A stretch of 11,772 nt of DNA from BTUB01 sp964392765 (lineage in GTDB: Bacteria; Babelota; Babeliae; Babelales; Vermiphilaceae), in assembly GCA_964392765.1 (NCBI GenBank), contig CAYMRF010000044.1, positions 1 to 11,772 on the forward strand, written 5' to 3'. The notes under the pieces are model-generated. The model saw only the letters and a program-made list of their open reading frames with translations. It was not told the origin of the DNA and did not search any database. Positions 6,045-11,772 of this stretch are shown here, in pieces (position 1 is the first letter of the stretch; the number at the start of each line of letters is the position of its first letter). The translations under genes and the position numbers were made by a program.

Positions 6045-8609
6045 TTAACTCACAATCGTTATTTTTCCCTTTTTCATCTGTAATGAGATATTTTTTTCTT
6101 CAGGATTTTTGAGTAAAAATTGAGAAATGGGAACCATCACCAGTTGTTGGATGGTTCTTTTGAGCGGGCGAGCGCCGTATTCGGGCGAATATCCTTCTTC
6201 TGCCAGATGCGCAACTACATCATCATCAATCGTGAGTGTGATATGTTTTTCTAGTAATCTGTTAATAAGTGCCTGTAGTTGAATTTCCGCAATTCGCGCG
6301 ACATCTTTTTTATCGAGTTTACGATAGAAAACAATTGCATCGATACGATTTAAGAATTCAGGTCTAAATGCTTTTTGGAGCAACGATTCTATCTCATCTT
6401 TTATTTTTTCATTCAACTCTTTTGCTTCTAAAATTAAATGAGATCCAATATTAGAAGTCATGATAATAATCGTATTTTTAAATGAAACGGTGCGGCCTTG
6501 GCTATCGGTTAATCTGCCATCATCAAGAATCTGTAAAAAGATATTAAAGACATCCGGATGCGCTTTTTCAATTTCATCAAATAAAATTACTGAGTATGGA
6601 TTGCGGCGGACTTGCTCAGTGAGTTGGCCGCCCTCTTCATAACCCACGTAACCTGGAGGCGCGCCAATCAAACGAGCAACGGCATGCTTTTCCATATATT
6701 CAGACATATCAATGCGGATCATTTTACTTGGATCATTAAACAAAAAGTCTGCGAGTGTTTTGGCAACTTCTGTTTTACCCACGCCCGTTGGCCCTAAGAA
6801 TAAAAATGAGCCAATCGGCTTATTAGGATCAGTCAAGCCTGCGCGATGCATCTGCACGGCATGAGAAACTTTTTCAATTGCTTCATCTTGGCCGATCACC
6901 TTCATTTTGAGTGTCTCTTCCATCGCCAAGAGCTTTTCTGATTCACTCTTTTTGAGTTTTGAGACCGGAATTTTAGTCCAGCGAGAGAGCACTGCAGCAA
7001 CATCATCTTCATCAACTTGTTGCTTGATGAGATTGGTATCCAGCTTTTTTAATTTTTCTTGTTCTTTAATAACTTCCGCTTCTAATTTTGCGATTTTGCC
7101 ATACTTAATTTCAGATGCTTTGGCATAATCGCCTTCGCGTTCAGCTGCCATGAATTGCAGTTTAGCGGCTTCAATATCATCTTTTAATTTATTAATGCGC
7201 TCTAGGGGTGCTTTTTCTGCTTTCCAGGTGGTTTGCAGTTTTTGATGTTGCTCTTTGAGGTTAGCCAGTTCTTGTTCTAATTCGCTCAACCGTTTTTTAG
7301 CAACAGGATCTTCTTTCTCTTTGGTAAGCGCAACTTTTTCAATCTCTAATTGGCGAATTTTGCGATCTAATTTATCAATCGCTTCTGGTTGCGAGTTGAT
7401 AGACATTTTAATCATGGATGCTGCTTCATCAATTAAATCGATTGCTTTATCGGGCAAGAATCTATCAGGAATATATTTAGATGAGAGGAGCACTGCATCA
7501 ACGAGTGCTTGATCTTTAATGCGAATGCCATGATGCAGCTCATAGCGCTCTTTGAGTCCCCGTAAAATTGAGATAGCATCTTCAACCGTTGGTTCTTCAA
7601 CGAGTACTTGTTGAAATCTGCGCTCAAGTGCGGCATCTTTTTCAATATATTTTTTATACTCTTTAAGCGTGGTGGCGCCAATGCAATGCAAGGTGCCGCG
7701 TGCAAGCGCTGGCTTTAATAAGTTAGAAGCATCCATGCCACCGCCGTGCGATCCCGCGCCTACGAGCATATGAAGTTCATCGATGAAAAGAATGATATCA
7801 TCTTTGCCATCTTCAATCTCTTTGAGCACGCCCTTGAGACGCTCTTCGAATTCACCCTGATATTTGGCGCCCGCAATGAGCAGGCCAAGATCGAGCGAGT
7901 ATAGCTGCTTATTTTTTAAGCTTTCAGGCACATCATTATTCACGATTCGTTGTGCAATTCCTTCCACGATGGCCGTTTTACCCACGCCCGGCTCTCCAAT
8001 GAGTACCGGATTATTTTTGGTGCGGCGTGAAAGAATTTGCACCACACGCCTAATCTCTTCATGGCGCCCGATCACCGGATCGAGTTTGCCATCTCGCGCT
8101 TGCTTGGTGATGTTAATGCAATATTTTTCAAGGATTTGATATTGTTTTTCTGCGTTTTGGCTGCTCACGGTTTTACCCTTTCTGATCTGGCTCATATGAT
8201 CAAGAATTTTTTGTTTAGTAAACTGATTTTGGGCAAAAAAGTCACGAACTGGTTGCGGTAAGTAATTAGATGTTGCAAATTGCAGTAAAAGAGATTCTAA
8301 GCTCACATAGGCATCGCCTAATTCTTGCGCCTGTTTTTGGCACGCGGCCATAAATTGTTCAAAGTTCTGATCGATTGCCAGTTGAGATCCTTGCGCGCGT
8401 GGCAAGCGAGCAATTTCTTGATCCACAACATTTTTTAATTGATCAAGATTGATGCCTAAAGAAAAAAAGAATGAGCGGCAAAAATCTTCATTAATTGATG
8501 CGGCTAGAATGTGCAAGGGAGTGAGTATTGGATTTTGTTTTTCGTTAGCAAGTGCCGCAGCTTTTTGAATCAGCTCTTGGCTTGCATGCGTAAATTGTTC
8601 AAGTTTCAT
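6045..8609 (-). CDS. clpB: ClpB, ATP-dependent protein disaggregase
   Basis: ClpB is a hexameric AAA+ chaperone of the cytoplasm that, with DnaK, pulls aggregated proteins apart. The 854-residue product is full length. In order it has an N-terminal Clp domain (about 1-145); NBD1 with Walker A GEPGVGKT (205-212), pore loop KYQGEFEER (249-257), Walker B ILFIDE (273-278) and an RRF arginine finger region (about 330); the coiled-coil middle domain (about 400-535) that separates ClpB from ClpA and ClpC; NBD2 with Walker A GPTGVGKT (606-613), pore loop GYVGYEEGG (653-661), Walker B VILFDE (674-679) and sensor-2 GARPLKR (812-818). No key residue is missing. An ATG four codons upstream lacks a binding site; GGTGG lies 5 bases before the ATG at 8609. 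It has its own promoter (8646-8674) and meets the convergent upstream gene with a 1-base gap. Confidence 0.97.
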   Translation of the reverse strand: MKLEQFTHASQELIQKAAALANEKQNPILTPLHILAASINEDFCRSFFFSLGINLDQLKNVVDQEIARLPRAQGSQLAIDQNFEQFMAACQKQAQELGDAYVSLESLLLQFATSNYLPQPVRDFFAQNQFTKQKILDHMSQIRKGKTVSSQNAEKQYQILEKYCINITKQARDGKLDPVIGRHEEIRRVVQILSRRTKNNPVLIGEPGVGKTAIVEGIAQRIVNNDVPESLKNKQLYSLDLGLLIAGAKYQGEFEERLKGVLKEIEDGKDDIILFIDELHMLVGAGSHGGGMDASNLLKPALARGTLHCIGATTLKEYKKYIEKDAALERRFQQVLVEEPTVEDAISILRGLKERYELHHGIRIKDQALVDAVLLSSKYIPDRFLPDKAIDLIDEAASMIKMSINSQPEAIDKLDRKIRQLEIEKVALTKEKEDPVAKKRLSELEQELANLKEQHQKLQTTWKAEKAPLERINKLKDDIEAAKLQFMAAEREGDYAKASEIKYGKIAKLEAEVIKEQEKLKKLDTNLIKQQVDEDDVAAVLSRWTKIPVSKLKKSESEKLLAMEETLKMKVIGQDEAIEKVSHAVQMHRAGLTDPNKPIGSFLFLGPTGVGKTEVAKTLADFLFNDPSKMIRIDMSEYMEKHAVARLIGAPPGYVGYEEGGQLTEQVRRNPYSVILFDEIEKAHPDVFNIFLQILDDGRLTDSQGRTVSFKNTIIIMTSNIGSHLILEAKELNEKIKDEIESLLQKAFRPEFLNRIDAIVFYRKLDKKDVARIAEIQLQALINRLLEKHITLTIDDDVVAHLAEEGYSPEYGARPLKRTIQQLVMVPISQFLLKNPEEKNISLQMKKGKITIVS

Positions 8610-8645
8610 TGAAACCACCATGCGTTAATAAAATTAATTTTTTTC

Positions 8646-8674
8646 ATTTTATTTTGTTGTAGCTAAACTATCAA
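8646..8674 (-). promoter_or_regulatory. Sigma70-type promoter for clpB
   Basis: On the minus strand TTGATA (-35) and TAAAAT (-10) are separated by exactly 17 bases; each matches the consensus at 5 of 6 positions. Transcription would start near 8640, about 30 bases before the ATG. I see no CIRCE inverted repeat and no sigma32-like element in this gap, so heat-shock control is not visible. Confidence 0.65.
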
Positions 8675-8754
8675 GCAAGAGTAAACAGAGAATTGTATTT
8701 TATCTGCCCGAAGTGGCAAACTTATGGTAGGGAATAAAAAAAAAGGGGAAGTAT

Positions 8755-9036
8755 ATGAAAGCGATACGAATACTATTTTTGGCCGGATTAATGAGCGCGA
8801 ATTGCCATAGCATGAGTAAAGAAGATCTTTTGCGCGCTTTACAGCAACGGCACCAAACTCAAAATCGAGATATGATCACATTATTGTGTTTAGCCGCCGG
8901 GGCAATCGCATCAGAAGGCTGCAAAGGTGCTTCTCAGTGTGGGGATCAATGTGGCATCTCCTATTATCTGCCGTATGTGCCGGCCGCGATATTGCTTGCA
9001 CACGGCATACTATCAGATTATTGTTTGCGTAAATAA
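8755..9036 (+). CDS. Small secreted or membrane protein with a Cys cluster
   Basis: The 93-residue product starts MKAIRILFLAGLMSANCHS, which looks like a signal peptide; Cys17 sits near the cut, but the preceding residues (SAN) are not a proper lipobox. Two further hydrophobic stretches (about 41-51, ITLLCLAAGAI, and about 71-85, YLPYVPAAILLAHGI) could be membrane segments. Between them is a cysteine-rich turn, GCKGASQCGDQCG (C56, C62, C66), and another Cys lies near the end, so disulfide formation outside the cytoplasm is plausible. I know of no family. The binding site AAGGGGAA lies just before the ATG. The stop abuts the left copy of the 22-base direct repeat at 9038, which suggests that before the insertion this gene met uvrC tail to tail with no gap. 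Confidence 0.7.
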   Translation: MKAIRILFLAGLMSANCHSMSKEDLLRALQQRHQTQNRDMITLLCLAAGAIASEGCKGASQCGDQCGISYYLPYVPAAILLAHGILSDYCLRK

Positions 9037-9037
9037 C

Positions 9038-9059
9038 TATTGATCTCTCGCGCCTTTTT
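9038..9059. repeat. Left copy of a 22-base direct repeat (uvrC 3'-end fragment)
   Basis: This copy is identical over 22 bases to 10105-10126 (TATTGATCTCTCGCGCC followed by five T). Read on the minus strand in the uvrC frame it encodes the last residues K-G-A-R-D-Q and then TAG, where the intact gene has TAA. It is therefore a remnant or duplicate of the uvrC 3' end, 1067 bases from the original and two bases after the stop of the 8755-9036 gene. Identity stops sharply at both edges (9037 and 9060). Confidence 0.8.
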
Positions 9060-9064
9060 AATTA

Positions 9065-9088
9065 AAAAGCCCTTATTATGGGACTTTT
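9065..9088. terminator. Weak terminator-like hairpin after the 8755-9036 gene
   Basis: AAAAGCCC (9065-9072) pairs with GGG-A-CTTTT (9080-9088) around a 7-base loop with one bulged A. On the minus strand it is followed by a short T stretch; on the plus strand by CT only. It partly overlaps another 16-base palindrome, CTTTTTAATTAAAAAG (9054-9069), with which it would compete. Confidence 0.35.
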
Positions 9089-9094
9089 CTTGCG

Positions 9095-9121
9095 CAGATG
9101 ATATGAAATATCTTTGATCTG
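9095..9121. repeat. Imperfect inverted repeat near the left end of the inserted unit
   Basis: CAGATGATAT (9095-9104) pairs with ATATC (9108-9112) and ATCTG (9117-9121), leaving a 3-base loop and a 4-base bulge. It is one of three inverted repeats crowded between the left direct repeat and the F-box-like/ankyrin gene. Its role is unknown. Confidence 0.4.
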
Positions 9122-9143
9122 CCCAAAACTATAGGAATAAAGC

Positions 9144-9216
9144 CATTTTCTTTGCTATTATTTCAATTAGAAACAATTTAATTTTGTTAAAATTGAAGGT
9201 AATAGCAAAGAAAATG
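9144..9216 (+). promoter_or_regulatory. Long hairpin covering the start codon of the 9214 gene
   Basis: A perfect 17-base-pair stem joins 9144-9160 (CATTTTCTTTGCTATTA) to 9200-9216 (TAATAGCAAAGAAAATG). It continues inward with TCAATT/AATTGA (9163-9168 with 9191-9196) and AACAA/TTGTT (9172-9176 with 9184-9188). The last three bases of the right arm are the ATG start codon, paired to CAT in the left arm. The only Shine-Dalgarno-like sequence, GAAGG (9195-9199), lies at the internal loop. In the mRNA the start region would be sequestered, which suggests control of translation, or a remnant of a mobile-element end. The structure is seen directly; the role is inferred. Confidence 0.65.
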
Positions 9217-10101
9217 TATAAATTAATGCTTATTTTAGCGCTTTTTAGAATTGGTGATCTAAATGCTCTGCAGTCGTCGCCGGAGATTAATTGGTCAAAT
9301 GTTCCGGTTGATGTTCAACGATTAATTTTGAAGCAGACAATTAAAGATCTAATTGAAGTGGATCCTAAGGCTCTGGGGTGTGATACTCATGACTTTGAAA
9401 AAAGTGTTAAAAAAATTACCGATTTAACTCTTGTTGATAGAAAGTTTCATGCGCTTATTAATCAAAATATGAGCTGGGTGGTAAAAAATTTAGCCGATCG
9501 ATTTGGGCGCAGATCTTATATAGTTGGAAAGAAAAACATTCCGATTAATGAACTGTATATCGCTCAAATGCTTGGGAAAATGCCTGGCACAAAGACTGAG
9601 GAATTTAAAAGGTGGCTTGCTCCTTTTGAGTTAAGACATGCAGTGGAATGGCTGGATGTGGAAAAAGTAAAAAAATTGCTCGCTAAAGGCGTGGATGTTA
9701 ATGATAAAGACAGATATAGGCGAACTGCGCTTTCAGAATTGCTAAGCGTAATATTGAATTTGGGAATTGATGAAAAAAGCGTTACGATTTTTAAACTTCT
9801 CATGGATGCTGGCGCTGATATTAACACTGAAAGGGAAGATTATACAGCTCTGGTTACTGCAATCACATCTAAGGCGCCCTCATTTCTTAAAGAAGTTTTA
9901 CTCTATAATCCGGATATCACTCTTTCTGATCGAAATGGGCAAACACCTATATATCTCGCTTCTCTTGATGATTATTATAATCCTGAAATTATGGACACCC
10001 TTATAAATTATGTAAAAGCTCGTAATATTACTTTGAACGATAGAGACATGAAGATAATGAAAGATTTTGCGACGCAAGGAGAAGTTGTACCTGCGCAATA
10101 A
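9214..10101 (+). CDS. Secreted F-box-like and ankyrin-repeat protein
   Basis: The 295-residue product has a signal peptide (MYKLMLILALFRIGDLNA). Residues about 26-90 resemble an F-box: NVPVDVQRLIL...ITDLTLVDRKFHALINQNMSW follows the pattern LP-x-[DE]-[LV]-x(3)-IL...L-x-LV-x-[RK]-[FW]-x(3)-[IL]...W. In eukaryotes the F-box binds SKP1 in SCF ubiquitin ligases. Residues about 138-275 hold about four degenerate ankyrin repeats, seen as VKKLLAKGVDVNDKD, IFKLLMDAGADIN, NPDITLSDRNGQTPIYLAS and similar. F-box plus ankyrin architecture is known in proteins of amoeba-associated bacteria and is usually taken as host mimicry, so an effector role is a reasonable inference. The ATG at 9214 is chosen over an upstream TTG (9184) because the signal peptide begins there. 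The gene lies between 22-base direct repeats and ends two bases from the uvrC stop. Confidence 0.8.
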   Translation: MYKLMLILALFRIGDLNALQSSPEINWSNVPVDVQRLILKQTIKDLIEVDPKALGCDTHDFEKSVKKITDLTLVDRKFHALINQNMSWVVKNLADRFGRRSYIVGKKNIPINELYIAQMLGKMPGTKTEEFKRWLAPFELRHAVEWLDVEKVKKLLAKGVDVNDKDRYRRTALSELLSVILNLGIDEKSVTIFKLLMDAGADINTEREDYTALVTAITSKAPSFLKEVLLYNPDITLSDRNGQTPIYLASLDDYYNPEIMDTLINYVKARNITLNDRDMKIMKDFATQGEVVPAQ

Positions 10102-10103
10102 TG

Positions 10104-11372
10104 TTATTGATCTCTCGCGCCTTTTTTGCGGCGCAATTTATGATAGCTAATAGCAAAATGGTGCGCATAGTCGCGGATTGCTATTAAAAGTTGGCCAACG
10201 GGAGTATGGATATCCAGTTTTTTGCCTTCGGGAATATTGTTGCTATAAATAGTCTCTTCCCGCTTTGCAAGACTGATAATCGTTGCATTTGGCAGCACTT
10301 CTTGCACAGCACTTAACTGCCCTTTGCCCCCATCAATCACCACTAAATCAGGGATCTCTTGCGGATCGCGATAACGGCGAGAAACAATTTCTTGAAGTGC
10401 CGCATAATCATTTTGGGTTTGCAGCGTCTTAATTTTAAAGCGGCGGAAATTATGCTTATCAGGAGTTCCATTGCTAAAGCGAATGCATGAGCCTACTAAA
10501 TAGCTGCTTTGAAAGTGAGAGATATCAAAGCAATCGATAGTTTTAATTTGCTTGTGCAAATTAAGAAAAGAGGATAATTCTTCCAGAGCCGTATCTCGTG
10601 GCGCAATTTTAGTAGGCGTGGTAGCAACAAAGATATCATTCTCGTATTTCTTTTCATGAAATCTGGTTTTAATGGTTTCAAAAATCGTATCAAGATTTTC
10701 AACATAGCCGGTTAATCTTCTTGCATTCTCAAATGCCATCGCTTTGATGTATTCTTTGATCTTTTCTTTTAAGTTCTTAAGTGATTCTTTATGGTTATTT
10801 CGCAAGACATCCATGGCCAGATTGAGCCTAAAAAGATAGTCGGCAGTATCAAAATTTTCCATGCAGCTTCCGGCACATTTACCTAAATGAAAGTCTAAGC
10901 ATCCATTGGCTATTTTTTTATTGCACAGTTGTAGTCTAAAGGTCTCAGTTAAATAGTGGGCAACGCCACGAGCTTGGCGCTTGTGTAAAAATGGTCCAAA
11001 GTAGGTGCCTTTTTTGCTCTTATTGCGCACCACTTCCAGAGTTGGCAGGGGATCATTGGTGGTGAATAAAAGGTATAAAAATGGCTGGCCATCAATGAGT
11101 AACACGTTGTATTTGGGCTTATGTTCGCCGATCATCTGGGCTTCTAAAAGCAGGGCCTCGGTCTCATTTTTGGTGAGAATATAATCCAGATCTGCATATT
11201 CCTCTACCAGGGCCATCACCTTCCAATCATGAGCTTTTTGGAAATAGGAGTTCACGCGGCTTGCCAAGCATTTGGCTTTACCCACGTAAATCACGTGCCC
11301 ATCTTTATCTTTAAAATAGTAGACGCCGGCGGCTTTCGGGATTGTTTTGGTGTGTTTTTTAGGAATAGTCAT
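10104..11372 (-). CDS. uvrC: UvrC-type excinuclease subunit lacking the HhH domain
   Basis: UvrC makes the two cuts around a DNA lesion in nucleotide excision repair, after UvrA and UvrB load. The 422-residue product has the GIY-YIG nuclease (GVYYF 16-20, VIYVGKA 28-33 region, Arg39, ETEALLLE near 70-77) for the 3' cut; the cysteine set C150, C158, C166, C170, a spacing like the iron-sulfur cysteines reported in UvrC; a UVR-like helical segment (about 200-230) for UvrB contact; and the RNase H-type domain for the 5' cut, with Asp283 (DISH), Asp347 (VIDGGKGQ) and His404 (RDYAHHFA). It stops at YHKLRRKKGARDQ, where a usual UvrC of about 600 residues goes on to a helix-hairpin-helix DNA-binding pair. 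A GAGG site precedes the ATG, and 24 bases separate it from the upstream gene. Confidence 0.93.
   Translation of the reverse strand: MTIPKKHTKTIPKAAGVYYFKDKDGHVIYVGKAKCLASRVNSYFQKAHDWKVMALVEEYADLDYILTKNETEALLLEAQMIGEHKPKYNVLLIDGQPFLYLLFTTNDPLPTLEVVRNKSKKGTYFGPFLHKRQARGVAHYLTETFRLQLCNKKIANGCLDFHLGKCAGSCMENFDTADYLFRLNLAMDVLRNNHKESLKNLKEKIKEYIKAMAFENARRLTGYVENLDTIFETIKTRFHEKKYENDIFVATTPTKIAPRDTALEELSSFLNLHKQIKTIDCFDISHFQSSYLVGSCIRFSNGTPDKHNFRRFKIKTLQTQNDYAALQEIVSRRYRDPQEIPDLVVIDGGKGQLSAVQEVLPNATIISLAKREETIYSNNIPEGKKLDIHTPVGQLLIAIRDYAHHFAISYHKLRRKKGARDQ
10105..10126. repeat. Right copy of the 22-base direct repeat, within the uvrC 3' end
   Basis: This copy is part of the intact uvrC coding end (residues K-G-A-R-D-Q and the TAA stop on the minus strand). 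It is identical to 9038-9059 and marks the right boundary of the unit holding the F-box-like/ankyrin gene. Confidence 0.8.
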
Positions 11373-11396
11373 AGCTTTCTACCTCACCCTTTCATT

Positions 11397-11772
11397 TTAG
11401 CCAATTTTCTCGCTTTCAACAATACGCCAATTGGCTGGTGAAGAGGCTTGCACATTGATTTTTGCATCTGCAAGTAAGGTGGCTCCTTCTTGAGCTAATT
11501 GCGCATCATGCGGCAAATTATATTGGGCTAAGAATGCATTAACCGCTTGAGCGAATTCTTTTTTCTGATTTAAGTGGCCATGCTTGGTTTTACTATCTTG
11601 CAAGATGAGTAAATAGATATCTTGGTTGCCGCTTTTGCGTAAATCCGTAACTAATTGATGCATGTGCTCATCAGTGTAAAGTGAGTCATTTTTTAAATGG
11701 GCAATAAATATCGGCAGCATTGGATTGATAGTTTCTAGTTTTGCATGAGGGGTGCGCAGGCTTATTTTATAG
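11397..11772 (-). CDS. Unrecognised protein, 5' end outside the window
   Basis: The frame is open from the stop at 11397 to the edge of the window, at least 124 codons, so the gene is probably cut off. A Met codon at 11720 could be a start but has no ribosome binding site, and the residues encoded before it (SLRTPHAKLETINP) look like coding sequence. The visible part appears to alternate strands and helices (PIFIAHLKND, DIYLLILQDS, then a helical EFAQAVNAFLAQYNL), as in a soluble alpha/beta domain. I do not recognise the family. It lies 24 bases upstream of uvrC on the same strand, so the two are probably co-transcribed from a promoter outside the window. Confidence 0.6.
   Translation of the reverse strand, partial: YKISLRTPHAKLETINPMLPIFIAHLKNDSLYTDEHMHQLVTDLRKSGNQDIYLLILQDSKTKHGHLNQKKEFAQAVNAFLAQYNLPHDAQLAQEGATLLADAKINVQASSPANWRIVESEKIG

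Larger units (their letters stand above)
9060..10104. mobile_element. Probable inserted unit bounded by 22-base direct repeats
   Basis: The 1045 bases between the two copies of the repeat carry one gene (F-box-like/ankyrin) and three inverted repeats, but no integrase or transposase. If the unit plus one repeat copy were removed, the gene ending at 9036 and uvrC would abut exactly, as do other gene pairs here. Insertion next to a gene's 3' end with duplication of that end resembles site-specific integration, but replication slippage or recombination with a relative would also leave this pattern. Confidence 0.5.

Noticed and set aside
7864..8261. Plus-strand open frames opposite clpB
   Set aside because: They lie wholly within well-conserved clpB coding sequence and have no recognisable features.
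8610..8754. Search for a CIRCE element or sigma32 promoter controlling clpB
   Set aside because: Neither the TTAGCACTC inverted repeat nor a CCCCAT-type element is visible; only the sigma70-type promoter is supported.
9037..9060. The idea that the insertion truncated uvrC and removed the HhH domain
   Set aside because: The left repeat copy also ends in a stop codon and is followed by the 3' end of another gene, with no HhH coding sequence beyond it.
1..11772. CRISPR array, insertion sequence with transposase, complete tRNA or rRNA
   Set aside because: No regularly spaced repeats, transposase motifs or RNA gene signatures were found on either strand.

Overview
The window looks like a piece of a small, compact, fairly AT-rich bacterial genome from an intracellular or amoeba-associated organism. 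My best guess is Candidatus Dependentiae (TM6). The guess rests on the mix seen here: ordinary housekeeping genes (secG, clpB, a short uvrC) set among many short orphan genes whose products start with signal peptides, one of which carries an F-box-like segment and ankyrin-like repeats. No rRNA or complete tRNA is present, so the assignment comes from gene style and not from a marker.

Layout. 27-1597 (+): two adjacent secreted orphan proteins that are paralogues of each other. 1548-2654 (-): two more small secreted orphans, separated by a clear hairpin terminator; the second is an alanine-rich helical protein with an internal repeat. 2655-3117: a 463-base gene-poor stretch with a 16-base palindrome and a GC-richer element bounded by 12-base inverted repeats. 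3118-3435 (-): secG. 3589-6043 (+): a second tandem pair of secreted paralogues with degenerate ankyrin-like helical pairs. 6045-8609 (-): clpB, with a good sigma70-type promoter. 8755-9036 (+): a small Cys-containing secreted or membrane protein. 9060-10104: a probable inserted unit holding the F-box-like/ankyrin gene, flanked by an exact 22-base direct repeat of the 3' end of uvrC. 10104-11372 (-): a UvrC-type nuclease lacking the usual C-terminal HhH domain. 11397-11772 (-): an unrecognised gene that runs off the window.

How it fits together. The housekeeping genes cover secretion (SecG in the Sec translocon), protein disaggregation (ClpB) and DNA repair (UvrC). Eight of the 12 genes start with an export signal and would use the Sec route. 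Genes often meet tail to tail with 1-2 bases between them or with overlap. The least expected structures are the direct-repeat-bounded ankyrin/F-box unit, the long hairpin that covers that gene's start codon, and the two tandem families with no function I can name.
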